DNA from: JAIBBG01 sp040381475
Lineage (GTDB): Bacteria; Bacteroidota; Bacteroidia; Flavobacteriales_D; Sanyastnellaceae
Length of the DNA stretch: 64,000 nt
Reading direction: 5' to 3'
Assembly: GCA_040381475.1 (NCBI GenBank)
Contig: JBEIHH010000009.1
Location: forward strand, 1-64,000
Position 1 is the stretch's first letter. Every line of letters starts with the position of its first letter. This document shows, one piece after another, positions 1-8,248 of the stretch. A program made the position numbers and the translations under genes. Below the pieces are notes generated by a model. The model saw nothing but the letters and a program-made list of their open reading frames with translations, was not told the DNA's origin and ran no database searches.

Positions 1-267
1 CATTTCGTTTTAGGTATGGTTGCAGACAAAGACGTTGATCGTGTGCTTGCTATTCTTCCTAAAAAAGCAACATACTATTTCTGTAAAGCGAATATTCCCA
101 GAGGAATGGAAGCGCAAATGCTTGAAGAAAAGGCGTCAAATTTCGGACTAAGTGGAACATCCTTTTCTTCGGTATCAGATGCATTTGGCGCTGCCAAAAA
201 ATCTGCCGATGCTCAAGACCTTGTATTCATTGGCGGATCTGTTTTTACTGTCGCTGAGGTGGTTTAA
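1..267 (+). CDS. folC: FolC, folylpolyglutamate/dihydrofolate synthase, C-terminal end (5' truncated)
   Basis: Only the last 88 codons are present; the gene starts before the window and is open from base 1 in the frame ending at the TAA at 265-267. The segment matches the C-terminal domain of FolC/Mur-ligase-type synthases: FVLGMVADKD, the KANIPRGMEA stretch and the final hydrophobic VFIGGSVFTVAEVV strand. FolC adds glutate residues to dihydropteroate or tetrahydrofolate in the cytosol with ATP; the ATP-binding and catalytic regions lie outside the window, so the exact specificity cannot be judged. The 3' end overlaps the convergent cyclase gene by 23 bases. Confidence 0.85.
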   Translation, partial: HFVLGMVADKDVDRVLAILPKKATYYFCKANIPRGMEAQMLEEKASNFGLSGTSFSSVSDAFGAAKKSADAQDLVFIGGSVFTVAEVV

Positions 268-1027
268 GCCGATACAAAACAGGTCGTGAACTTGCGGCAT
301 CATTCTCGAATGATGCAACCTGCAAATTCAACAAATACGTGCCATCCTCAACTTCATTTGGCACAAAAACAAATTCCGTAATGGTGCAATTCATGCGCGT
401 GTCTTCAGGATAACGCCAGAAAGCGCGGTGTCCCAACAACAATCCTCCATCGTTTTCACGATCCACTGAAGGCAAATCAACGAGCAAATGTTCTATTCCA
501 ATAGCTGCAATGTGTTTCATCGCTTCCTGATCGATGTATGGAAAATTGCTGTTCGAATAATCCCTTGTGCACTTGTCTATTTCGTTGGGCAAGGTTCGTA
601 TTATCAGAGCTTTTGCCGATTTATTCTTTATGGCCGACAGTAGTTGCTCTTTGGTTATGACCCTGTCTCCCACCTTCTGCCAGCCCTTATCAGCTTTAGC
701 TACTTCCGGTTCAATAGTTATTACCTCAGCCTGAAAAAAAAACGTCTTTAGTGCTTTATTGATGCTCCAAGATTCGGAAATAATGTGACCGACACTTTCA
801 GTATGTGTGCCGTGTCCATGTGGATTGAAGCTGACATCATTGAAGTTGACACTACCTCCGAGCTTAACACTACCTCTGAATTGTGTGCTGATCACCGGTG
901 AGAATTTCATCGCAGACACATACCAGGCCTTTGGTCCCTGTGGCGAAAGTGGTATTGACAAATCAATTGGTTCATTGAGATCAATCTCAAAATTTTCTTC
1001 CGCTATTTGAACAAATAATTTCATCAT
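245..1027 (-). CDS. Cyclase family protein (kynurenine formamidase-like metal hydrolase)
   Basis: A 260-residue protein with the metal-binding signature of the cyclase family (Pfam Cyclase): HGHGTHTESVGH at residues 70-81 fits the family pattern HxGTHxDxxxH, with Ser/Glu variation around the usual Asp. Members are metal-dependent hydrolases such as bacterial kynurenine formamidase; the substrate here cannot be read from the sequence and no tryptophan-degradation genes are adjacent. It is cytosolic, with no signal peptide. The ATG at 1027 overlaps the hemW stop codon as ATGA, so the two genes are probably translationally coupled in one minus-strand operon. The start could also be the second Met codon. 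Confidence 0.8.
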   Translation of the reverse strand: MMKLFVQIAEENFEIDLNEPIDLSIPLSPQGPKAWYVSAMKFSPVISTQFRGSVKLGGSVNFNDVSFNPHGHGTHTESVGHIISESWSINKALKTFFFQAEVITIEPEVAKADKGWQKVGDRVITKEQLLSAIKNKSAKALIIRTLPNEIDKCTRDYSNSNFPYIDQEAMKHIAAIGIEHLLVDLPSVDRENDGGLLLGHRAFWRYPEDTRMNCTITEFVFVPNEVEDGTYLLNLQVASFENDAASSRPVLYRLKPPQRQ

Positions 1028-2157
1028 ACTTCTACAATAAATAAATCAGAGGCTATGCGATCAGCAAGCAGGAATCCTTTACCGGTCAACTTCAAATTTT
1101 GCCCATTCCTGAGAATTTTACCCTTGCGCTGATAATCTTCAATCATATCCTCATGACCTGCCAGAACATCAATTCCGAAGGCTTGCGAAATATAGCCAAG
1201 ATCAATTCCTGCCGATGTCCTCAGGCGTGTCATGATATACTCATTCAAACGGATTCTGTCATCCAGCAATTCTTGTTCAAAGTATGATTCACCGGTCATA
1301 ACAGCCCTGGTATAAACCGCATTGTTCGATATGTTCCACTGACGACTTTTTCCATTGAATGAGTGCGCCGACGGGCCGATGCCTATGTATTTTTTACCTT
1401 CCCAATAAGATGTGTTGTGTCGCGAACGACAACCCTCGCGGGCGAAATTCGAAACTTCATATTGTTCGTATCCTGCAGCTGAAAGCAATTCGCACATGAG
1501 TAAAAATTGTTCTTCGGAAGTTTCCTGTTCCACTGCACGCAGGCTTCCCTTCTTCTCCTGATGTCCGAAAAATGTCTTTGGTTCTATTGTCAGGCTATAA
1601 GCGCTGATGTGATTGACATCAAGCGAAATTGCCTTTTGAATATTTTCCTTCCAGTCGTCAATCGACATACCTGGTATAGAGTAAATAAGATCAATGGTAA
1701 TATTATCGAAACCTGCATCCTGCGATAGCTTCACTGCATATTCCGATTGCGAAGCGTTGTGCGCACGGTTCATCCAACGCAAATCATTTTCCCGAAAACT
1801 TTGAATACCGATGCTCAGCCTGTTCACAGGGCCGCCTTTCAACTCTCGAATCTTTTCTTTGGTTAAATCATCAGGATTCCCTTCCAACGTGATTTCCGGA
1901 TTTGAATCAACTTCATGAATATTGTTGATGACTTCAACAAACCTTTTCAGCTCATCCACACTTAACAATGAAGGCGTGCCGCCTCCAAAATAAATCGTCT
2001 CAACCTTTTCTCCTTCCAGGTACTCCTTTCGGATGATCAACTCACTATTCATTGCGGATAAAAGATCATCCCTTCCTTTCAACGAGGTAGAAAAATGAAA
2101 GTCACAGTAATGACATGCCTTTCTGCAAAATGGTATGTGCAAATAAATACCCGCCAC
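1024..2157 (-). CDS. hemW: HemW, radical SAM heme chaperone (coproporphyrinogen oxidase-like)
   Basis: A 377-residue radical SAM protein. The 4Fe-4S site is CRKACHYC at residues 11-18 (CxxxCxxC), directly after the MAGIYLHIPF start typical of HemW. The SAM-binding strand IYFGGGTPSLL follows, and a C-terminal HemN-like domain is present. Proteins of this length that start at the cluster motif are HemW heme chaperones rather than true oxygen-independent coproporphyrinogen oxidases (HemN), which have a longer N-terminus. It acts in the cytosol. It is the first gene of a two-gene operon with the cyclase (ATGA overlap) and is divergent from the biotin carrier gene. Confidence 0.9.
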   Translation of the reverse strand: MAGIYLHIPFCRKACHYCDFHFSTSLKGRDDLLSAMNSELIIRKEYLEGEKVETIYFGGGTPSLLSVDELKRFVEVINNIHEVDSNPEITLEGNPDDLTKEKIRELKGGPVNRLSIGIQSFRENDLRWMNRAHNASQSEYAVKLSQDAGFDNITIDLIYSIPGMSIDDWKENIQKAISLDVNHISAYSLTIEPKTFFGHQEKKGSLRAVEQETSEEQFLLMCELLSAAGYEQYEVSNFAREGCRSRHNTSYWEGKKYIGIGPSAHSFNGKSRQWNISNNAVYTRAVMTGESYFEQELLDDRIRLNEYIMTRLRTSAGIDLGYISQAFGIDVLAGHEDMIEDYQRKGKILRNGQNLKLTGKGFLLADRIASDLFIVEV

Positions 2158-2254
2158 GGGGCGAAGTTAGCCACCCCGCACTATACAATGCTGAATCAGT
2201 AATTTTCATCGGGTATGGGGCCGAAAAATCCATTCATCTGCCATTAAAAGGCCT

Positions 2255-2262
2255 TAGTTTCG
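2255..2262 (+). promoter_or_regulatory. Possible Bacteroidota -7 element for the biotin carrier gene
   Basis: TAGTTTCG differs at one base from TAnnTTTG and lies 18 bases before the ATG at 2281. No convincing -33 TTTG was seen at the expected distance, so this is tentative. Confidence 0.3.
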
Positions 2263-2280
2263 CAACTCCAACAAGAAACA

Positions 2281-2787
2281 ATGTATCACGCAACCATCAA
2301 CGGCACCAAAAAGGTAGATATCGAATGGGACGGAAAGCATCAGGAGGTCATTCTTGACGGCAAGACCTACAGCACTGATGTTTTGACGCATTCTGCAAGA
2401 ACTTCACATTGGATTCACAACAACAAATCCTACAATGTGGAAATCGTGCAGCTCAATGGTGAAAACAAAGAACTGCAAGTAAAGGTCAATGGAACGATGT
2501 ATCAGGTTCAGTTAAAAGACCGCTTCGATGATCTGCTGAAGAGTTTGGGTATGGAAGTAGCGGGTGTCGCAAAGTTCAAAGACCTGAAAGCCCCGATGCC
2601 AGGTCTGGTCCTTGACATTATGGTCGACGAGGGACAATCGGTAGAAAAAGACAGTCCTTTGGTAATTCTTGAAGCCATGAAGATGGAAAATGTCATCAAG
2701 AGTCCTGCCGCAGGCATTGTAAAAAAAGTAAGTGCCAGAAAGGGTCAGGCAGTCGAAAAAAACACTGTATTGATCGAGTTCGCTTAG
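2281..2787 (+). CDS. Biotin/lipoyl carrier protein (acyl-CoA carboxylase BCCP-type subunit)
   Basis: A 168-residue protein whose last 70 or so residues form a biotinyl domain. The biotin attachment motif EAMKMEN is present, preceded by a PMPGLVLDIMVDEGQ strand and followed by the second half of the barrel (GIVKKVSARKGQAVEKN). The N-terminal 90 residues are a less conserved domain seen in stand-alone carrier subunits of Bacteroidota acetyl- or propionyl-CoA carboxylases. The protein would carry carboxybiotin between a biotin carboxylase and a carboxyltransferase in the cytosol. Neither partner is adjacent, so the acyl-CoA substrate is unknown. Confidence 0.85.
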   Translation: MYHATINGTKKVDIEWDGKHQEVILDGKTYSTDVLTHSARTSHWIHNNKSYNVEIVQLNGENKELQVKVNGTMYQVQLKDRFDDLLKSLGMEVAGVAKFKDLKAPMPGLVLDIMVDEGQSVEKDSPLVILEAMKMENVIKSPAAGIVKKVSARKGQAVEKNTVLIEFA

Positions 2788-2895
2788 CAATTACGTTCCC
2801 AATATCCGGGCATTTCCCTTATTCAGACCGTATTCAAGCAACATTCAAGTGCTGAAAACGTTGTGCATAAAACAATTTACATGACTCATTCTGTG

Positions 2896-2927
2896 TTGCC
2901 CGTGCAATGCCCGCGAAACTATTTTCG
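2896..2927 (+). promoter_or_regulatory. Possible Bacteroidota promoter for the type B protein/SprF pair
   Basis: TTG at 2896-2898, a 21-base spacer, then TATTTTCG at 2920-2927, one mismatch from TAnnTTTG. It lies 28 bases before the ATG at 2956. If real, it excludes the longer reading that would start at 2863. Confidence 0.35.
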
Positions 2928-2955
2928 CACCACAGCGTATCTTCTGGTTGAGCAA

Positions 2956-3954
2956 ATGAAAACACCTGTTTATCTTATACTGACTGCGGCAATTTTATTG
3001 TCAGCAGTTTTGTGTCGTTCTCAGGATTGTGCTGACGCACTTACAAATGCGTTGTGCGCTGATAGCCCGAATTCTCCGGATACTTTATCAACGACTCCAT
3101 TCAGCAATGCCTGTATCGACGTTAGTATGTCCTCGTTCTATTCCTTCCATACCAACAGCATAGCGGATGATGGTTCAGTCAATATTGCTATCAATTACGT
3201 TGATTGTGATTTTACCACTGGTGGTGCTCAGGACTCGATTTACGTGATGGTCATACCACTTCCTCCAAATGAAGACCCTTGCAATCCACCCTTCAATATC
3301 AATACAGTTTGTTTTGCCGACTCGTCTAACTTCAATTTTGATGTAACCAATCTCGGTACAGAACAAGATTATATTGTAGTGGTTGGCTCCAATCATGATC
3401 CGGCCTTCGGCCCATGCGAATACACGGTGAATATTTCAGGCAGCGCCGTAGATCTGGTTGCCACGGTCGATCCGATACTTGTTTCACTCGGGGAATCAGC
3501 AAACCTCTTGGTTGAAGGCGCTGATCCAACACAATCCATCAATTGGACGCCAGCCCAATTTCTGGATGATCCAACAAGTGTCAATCCAGTAATAACAGCC
3601 GAAGAAACCACAGCATTTCAGGTTTCAGGATTTGTTGGCGATTGTGAACTCACGGATATTGTTTCACTGACTATCGGCCCGCCGGTTGAAGTGTTCAATA
3701 CCTTTACTCCAAATAACGATGGCATCAACGACACCTGGCGCATCAAATACATCGAGCGTTTCAACAATTGCCAGGTTGAGGTTTTTGACCGATGGGGTCA
3801 AAGCATTTTTAAGTCCGTTGGCTATGCACAACCATGGGATGGGACTTTTAGAGGGCGCTACCTGCCAACAGGGCCTTATTATTATGTGCTTGAACTAAAC
3901 TCTTTTGAAGTAACAATTCCTCCAATTCTGGGCGTAGTTAGCATTGTACATTAG
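2956..3954 (+). CDS. T9SS type B secreted protein (gliding motility-associated C-terminal domain)
   Basis: A 332-residue secreted protein. The ATG at 2956 was chosen because it begins a normal signal peptide (MKTPVYLILTAAILLSAVLC, cleavage near residue 22); an upstream in-frame start at 2863 would bury it. The middle looks like beta-rich Ig-type modules. The last 85 or so residues are a type B sorting domain: FNTFTPNNDGINDTWRIK, then VEVFDRWGQSIF, then PWDGTFRGRYLPTGPYYYVL. Such domains direct export by the type IX system to the cell surface. The stop codon is one base before the ATG of a PorP/SprF gene, the usual arrangement for a cargo and its dedicated outer-membrane partner. The cargo role is unknown. 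Confidence 0.88.
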   Translation: MKTPVYLILTAAILLSAVLCRSQDCADALTNALCADSPNSPDTLSTTPFSNACIDVSMSSFYSFHTNSIADDGSVNIAINYVDCDFTTGGAQDSIYVMVIPLPPNEDPCNPPFNINTVCFADSSNFNFDVTNLGTEQDYIVVVGSNHDPAFGPCEYTVNISGSAVDLVATVDPILVSLGESANLLVEGADPTQSINWTPAQFLDDPTSVNPVITAEETTAFQVSGFVGDCELTDIVSLTIGPPVEVFNTFTPNNDGINDTWRIKYIERFNNCQVEVFDRWGQSIFKSVGYAQPWDGTFRGRYLPTGPYYYVLELNSFEVTIPPILGVVSIVH

Positions 3955-3955
3955 A

Positions 3956-4882
3956 ATGAGAAAAACACTGTTGCTCATCATATCAATATTTTGTATCCAC
4001 GCACTGAGGGCGCAGCAACTATCTCATTTCAGCTACTTCACTTACAATTATCTGCAATACAATCCTGCTGTTGCCGGAACAGCCCCCTGTCTGGATCTCA
4101 AATTCGGGTTACGTCGTCAATGGAAGGGCTTTGAGGGTGCTCCCACGACAATTTTCGCTAATCTCCACGGAAAGATTGGTAAGGAATCAAAGTTCAAGAT
4201 TACAGGTGTTGGTGCCACTGTAGAAAACGACGACTCAGGTCCTTTTAGCTATACCGCTGTTAACGTTTGTCTGTCACATCACAGAAAACTATCGAATAAG
4301 TATTTTTTCGCAGCGGGAATCGGGCTGGGATTTGCTCAATATGGAATCGAATATCAGGAAATGACACTGGAGTTTCAAAGCTTTGATCCCGCCATATCGG
4401 GATCCGTGAATGATTTTGTATTGCCAACTGTAAATGCCGGTATCTGGCTATACCGCAGCGACAGATTCTATGGACTCTCAGTAAGAAACCTCAACAATCC
4501 CAAGATTGAAGGACCCGCCAATACGCAGCTTCGCAGGCACTATACTTTAGCCAATGGTTATGCTATGCGCCTTACTGAAGAGCTCTCATTCAAACCGGCC
4601 TTTTTGCTCAATTATGTGGGCAAAAGCAGATCTTCAATTGAGGCCCAATTGCTGTTGAATTACAAAGACCTTGTGGACGTAGGAATAGGCGCAAGATCCG
4701 GTCATGGCTTCTCAGCACTGCTCAGATTGTCTGTAGTGAAATATGTTACCGTTGCCTATGCCTATGATATTACCATGAATAAAATCAGGTACAACGGGGC
4801 AAGCTCGCATGAGGTCATCATTGGCATCAGAGCTTGTAAAGAGGGCAATCCGCTTCACGTTCCATGTGCCGCATATGACTAA
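3956..4882 (+). CDS. PorP/SprF family T9SS outer-membrane protein
   Basis: A 308-residue outer-membrane beta-barrel protein with signal peptide MRKTLLLIISIFCIHALRAQ. It carries the PorP/SprF hallmark YLQYNPAVAGTAP followed by LRRQWKGFEGAPTT near residues 30-60. SprF-like proteins are needed for the secretion or surface attachment of particular type B cargo such as SprB. The gene starts one base after the stop of the type B protein at 2956, so the two are almost certainly cotranscribed and probably work together. The ATG at 3956 is preferred over an in-frame TTG at 3944, which lies inside the upstream gene. Confidence 0.9.
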   Translation: MRKTLLLIISIFCIHALRAQQLSHFSYFTYNYLQYNPAVAGTAPCLDLKFGLRRQWKGFEGAPTTIFANLHGKIGKESKFKITGVGATVENDDSGPFSYTAVNVCLSHHRKLSNKYFFAAGIGLGFAQYGIEYQEMTLEFQSFDPAISGSVNDFVLPTVNAGIWLYRSDRFYGLSVRNLNNPKIEGPANTQLRRHYTLANGYAMRLTEELSFKPAFLLNYVGKSRSSIEAQLLLNYKDLVDVGIGARSGHGFSALLRLSVVKYVTVAYAYDITMNKIRYNGASSHEVIIGIRACKEGNPLHVPCAAYD

Positions 4883-4927
4883 CTGCTTCTTCTTTTCGGC
4901 ATCGAAAACAAGGTTTACTTTTATGTT

Positions 4928-5284
4928 ATGGACATAGTTTTCTTCAGAGAATATTGTTTGGCGAAACCTGGGGTTACAGAACATTTTCCATTCGACAATG
5001 TGACACTTGTTTTTAAAGTCGGAGGCAAAATGTTCGCTCTATGCGATGTAGACGAATTCAGCAGTGTAAACCTGAAATGCGATCCGGAAAGAGCAATTGA
5101 GCTTCGGGAGCAATATTCAGGCATCATTCCCGGTTATCACATGAGTAAAAAACACTGGAATACTGTTGACACACAAGGCTCTGTTCCCGCCAAACTCCTC
5201 AGACAGCTGACCGATGACAGCTATGCGCTGGTGGTCGCTTCGTTGCCAAAAAAGGAACGTGAAAAACTTGCGGGTAAGTCCTAA
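4928..5284 (+). CDS. MmcQ/YjbR family protein
   Basis: A 118-residue protein matching the MmcQ/YjbR family: the opening FREYCLAKPGVTEHFPF, the core VFKVGGKMFALCDVD, and the closing HMSKKHWNTV segment with a helical C-terminus. The family has a DNA-binding-like CyaY fold, but its biological role is not established. It is cytosolic with no membrane segment. It lies 45 bases after the SprF-like gene and could be read from the same transcript; no terminator is visible between them. Confidence 0.85.
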   Translation: MDIVFFREYCLAKPGVTEHFPFDNVTLVFKVGGKMFALCDVDEFSSVNLKCDPERAIELREQYSGIIPGYHMSKKHWNTVDTQGSVPAKLLRQLTDDSYALVVASLPKKEREKLAGKS

Positions 5285-5305
5285 ATATGCTTCAGTGAAT
5301 CAGTT

Positions 5306-5313
5306 TACATTTG
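5306..5313 (+). promoter_or_regulatory. Bacteroidota -7 promoter element before the 5336-6802 operon
   Basis: TACATTTG is an exact TAnnTTTG match, 22 bases before the ATG at 5336. No clear TTTG is found 17-21 bases further upstream, so only the -7 half is supported. Confidence 0.45.
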
Positions 5314-5335
5314 ATTAAAATAATTCGATGCTGCC

Positions 5336-6100
5336 ATGACAGACTCTTCAAAATTTCTTCGACTGCGCGAACTTGCAGATTCCCTCAAAGCTAAAATAGC
5401 CGATCTCCAATCGGGAAATCTAAACCGCACTGAAATCGAAAAACTCACGGATGAAAGCCGCGAACTATACGAGCGCCTTGTCGTGATTCGATTCAAAGCG
5501 TACTCATCAGAAGTGAAGGGAGAGGAACTCGCAGATCAGGAAGAGATCGCCGAGATTGCTGAACCCGTGCAGCAGGAAATACCAACCGTTAATTTCAGAT
5601 TGGACGAGGTAAAGCCTGAAGTGCCTGTGCAGGTGTCACTCATTGATGTCATAGAAGAGGTTACTCAAAAGGAAGCTCCTGTGCAGCAGGTAGAACCGAT
5701 AAGCTTTGAAGAGAAGGAAAATGTCGCAACAGCTCATTCCCCAATTTCAGATAAGCCGTCATCGCTGAGCGATTATATATCTGTCAATGCGCAAAAAGAA
5801 AGTCTCCATGATAAACTTTCCAAAGAGTTGAACAGACCAGAATCATTGGCTCATAAACTGGAACATAATCCCATACCAGATCTGAAACGTGCTATTTCCC
5901 TGAATCAGCGATTTCAGTTTTCGAAAGAACTTTTCAAAGGCAACAATCAGGATTATGAAGTTGCCATAGAAAAACTGAACTCTTCTTCTCGCGATGAGGC
6001 TATGGCTCATCTTGACTCATTGCGCAATAAATATTCATGGAATTCAGAATCAGTAGTGGCCCACGATTTTGTTGATTTGGTTGAAAGAAGGCACCAGTAA
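5336..6100 (+). CDS. Unknown conserved protein, charged helical, upstream of rsmI
   Basis: A 254-residue cytosolic protein that I do not recognise as a named family. Residues 1-65 are predicted coiled-coil (LRELADSLKAKIADLQ and further heptad-like repeats). Residues 70-150 are an acidic Pro/Val/Gln-rich linker. The last 85 residues look like a compact helical domain (DLKRAISLNQRFQFSKELF, EAMAHLDSLRNKYSW), and similar C-termini occur in other Bacteroidota proteins of unknown function. Its stop codon directly abuts the GTG of rsmI, so the two are translated from one message. There is no signal peptide or membrane segment. No catalytic motif is visible. Confidence 0.75.
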   Translation: MTDSSKFLRLRELADSLKAKIADLQSGNLNRTEIEKLTDESRELYERLVVIRFKAYSSEVKGEELADQEEIAEIAEPVQQEIPTVNFRLDEVKPEVPVQVSLIDVIEEVTQKEAPVQQVEPISFEEKENVATAHSPISDKPSSLSDYISVNAQKESLHDKLSKELNRPESLAHKLEHNPIPDLKRAISLNQRFQFSKELFKGNNQDYEVAIEKLNSSSRDEAMAHLDSLRNKYSWNSESVVAHDFVDLVERRHQ

Positions 6101-6802
6101 GTGAAGCTATATCTGGTTCCAACCCCTATCGGTAACCTTGAAGATGTTACTATGCGCGCTCTTCGTGTGTTGCGCGAATGTGATCACATCTTCGCAGAGG
6201 ATACACGCGAAACACAGAAGTTGCTTGCTCACTACTCCATCGATAAAAGCGTAAGCAGTTACCATCAAAACAATGAGCATGCAATTCTGAACGGTGTCAT
6301 CAAAAAGATCTCATCGCTGAATACTTGTGCACTTGTGACAGATGCGGGTACACCTGGCATCAGCGATCCGGGATTTTTACTTGTTCGTGAATGCCTCCGT
6401 CATGAAATTGAAGTGGAGTGTTTACCCGGACCGGTTGCATTCGTGCCTGCTCTTGTCATCAGCGGTTTGCCATGCGAGCGCTTTGTTTTCGAAGGGTTTT
6501 TACCGCATAAAAAAGGCAGAGAAACAAGAATTAAAAAAATTGCCGCCAGCGACCACACGTCCGTGCTGTATGAAAGTCCGCACCGACTGATTAAAACACT
6601 CCAGCAACTGGTTTCATTTTGTGGAGGAAACAGACAATGTTCCGTAAGCAGAGAGTTGAGTAAAAAATTCGAAGAAACAGTGCGCGGAACATTGACCGAA
6701 GTACTGCTTCATTTTACTCAACACGAACCGCGGGGCGAATTCGTTATGGTCATAGCAGGTACTGATGGCGCCATTGAATTATCCGAAGAGTCGGGAGAAT
6801 AA
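6101..6802 (+). CDS. rsmI: RsmI, 16S rRNA (cytidine-1402-2'-O)-methyltransferase
   Basis: A 233-residue SAM-dependent methyltransferase of the tetrapyrrole-methylase fold. It has LVPTPIGNLEDVTMRA at the start, AEDTRETQKLL, the TDAGTPGISDPG loop near residue 80, LPGPVAFVPALVISGLP, and FVFEGFLPHKKGRE. These are all classic RsmI motifs. It methylates the ribose of C1402 in the decoding centre of 16S rRNA. The start is a GTG immediately after the TAA of the previous gene; the protein begins directly at the conserved KLYLVPTPIG. The 3' end overlaps the convergent radA gene by 24 bases. Confidence 0.95.
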   Translation: MKLYLVPTPIGNLEDVTMRALRVLRECDHIFAEDTRETQKLLAHYSIDKSVSSYHQNNEHAILNGVIKKISSLNTCALVTDAGTPGISDPGFLLVRECLRHEIEVECLPGPVAFVPALVISGLPCERFVFEGFLPHKKGRETRIKKIAASDHTSVLYESPHRLIKTLQQLVSFCGGNRQCSVSRELSKKFEETVRGTLTEVLLHFTQHEPRGEFVMVIAGTDGAIELSEESGE

Positions 6803-8140
6803 ATCTTCCACCTTTCCGACTTGAATAATTTTGATACCACGCGAAAGCTTGTCAAGACCCTTATTGAATTTGGAAACATAGACTTCTTCGAAGCCAAGTT
6901 TCATTGCTTCCTGAATTCTGGAATCCACGCGTGATACCGGCCGAATTTCACCACTTAAACCTACCTCTCCCGCAAAGCAGGCAAGTTTGGGTATTACAAT
7001 TTCACTGTTACTTGAAAGGATTGCGGAGATGACAGCAAGATCCATTGCCGGATCCTCCAGCCTCATGCCTCCTGCGATATTCAGAAAAACATCCTTCATC
7101 GCCAGTCGAAAACCACATTTTTTCTCCAGCACAGCCAGCAGCATGTTCAATCTTCTAACATCAAAACCCGTTGTGCTTCTCTGCGGTGTTCCATAAACCG
7201 CCGTGCTCACAAGGGCCTGAATCTCCACCAACATCGGTCTGATTCCTTCGAGAGTTGCAGCGATAGCAGATCCCGTTAACTCTTCGGTTTGAGAATGAAT
7301 AAGTATCTCTGAAGGATTGGCTACTTCGCGAAGCCCACTTCCCTGCATTTCATAAATACCCAACTCATTCGTACTACCAAATCTGTTCTTCGTAGTTCTC
7401 ATCAGCCGGTAAATATGATGGCGATCGCCCTCGAATTGTAGTACAGTATCGACCATGTGCTCAAGCACTTTCGGGCCTGCCAAGGTGCCTTCTTTTGTAA
7501 TGTGCCCTATGAGAAATACAACGGTGTGCGTTTCCTTTGCGAACTTTAGCAGACTACTTGCACATTCCCTTACCTGCGAAATACTGCCCGGCGAACTATC
7601 AATATTCCGCGTTGACAGCGTCTGAATAGAGTCAACGATTAGAATGTCAGGCCGCATTTCATGCGAATGATGCAGAATGTTCTCAAGTGATGTTTCCATC
7701 AGCACCATGCACCTTGGATTGTCGAACCCCAATCTTTCTGCCCTCATTCTGATTTGTTCTTCGCTTTCTTCTCCACTTACATAAAGAACAGAAACATTCA
7801 GTTGACGCAACGCCATCTGAAGCATCAGCGTGCTCTTTCCGATACCAGGCTCACCTCCAAATAGGATAAGGCTACCAGGTACAAGCCCACCTCCGAGCAC
7901 GCGATTGAGTTCCTGATCAATCAGTGGTATTCTGGGCAGCTGAGCAGATTCAAGGTCAGAAATCAATCTCGGCTTTTGCATTTTTTGCGATGAAATACCG
8001 GAGAGACCAGGGCCTTCGGTTTTTTGTATTACCTCTTCAACAAAAGTATTCCACTCGCCGCATGAAGGGCATTTGCCTGCCCACTTGGGAGATTGTGTTC
8101 CGCAGTTCTGACAGAAATAAGCTGTTTTCACTTTACTCAT
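6779..8140 (-). CDS. radA: RadA, DNA repair/branch-migration ATPase
   Basis: A 453-residue protein of normal RadA length. An N-terminal zinc finger has C10, C13, C24 and C27. A RecA-like ATPase has Walker A GEPGIGKST at residues 96-104, and the RadA-specific KNRFG motif is present. The C-terminus is a Lon-protease-like domain (GGMRLEDPAMDLAVISAIL, then FAGEVGLSGEIRPV). RadA drives branch migration of recombination intermediates and helps process stalled forks. It is a monocistronic minus-strand gene; its 3' end overlaps rsmI and its 5' end faces the terminator of the neighbouring surface-protein gene. Confidence 0.96.
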   Translation of the reverse strand: MSKVKTAYFCQNCGTQSPKWAGKCPSCGEWNTFVEEVIQKTEGPGLSGISSQKMQKPRLISDLESAQLPRIPLIDQELNRVLGGGLVPGSLILFGGEPGIGKSTLMLQMALRQLNVSVLYVSGEESEEQIRMRAERLGFDNPRCMVLMETSLENILHHSHEMRPDILIVDSIQTLSTRNIDSSPGSISQVRECASSLLKFAKETHTVVFLIGHITKEGTLAGPKVLEHMVDTVLQFEGDRHHIYRLMRTTKNRFGSTNELGIYEMQGSGLREVANPSEILIHSQTEELTGSAIAATLEGIRPMLVEIQALVSTAVYGTPQRSTTGFDVRRLNMLLAVLEKKCGFRLAMKDVFLNIAGGMRLEDPAMDLAVISAILSSNSEIVIPKLACFAGEVGLSGEIRPVSRVDSRIQEAMKLGFEEVYVSKFNKGLDKLSRGIKIIQVGKVEDLFSRLFG

Positions 8141-8206
8141 CGCAGCGAAGCTAAATCATTATTCGGCCAATAATCATGTCCGATTATGCCAAATACCGTG
8201 AATAAA

Positions 8207-8231
8207 AAAAGGGGCTGAATCAGCCCCTTTT
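8207..8231 (-). terminator. Intrinsic terminator of the 1198-residue type B protein gene
   Basis: An 11-bp perfect stem (AAAAGGGGCTG pairing with CAGCCCCTTTT) with a 3-base loop. Read on the minus strand it is followed by a run of seven T. It lies 18 bases after the stop at 8249. Confidence 0.88.
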
Positions 8232-8248
8232 CAATACTGTCACAATCC

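Noticed and set aside
2863..2955. An upstream ATG extension of the type B gene
   Set aside because: It would bury the signal peptide, and a promoter-like element lies within it.
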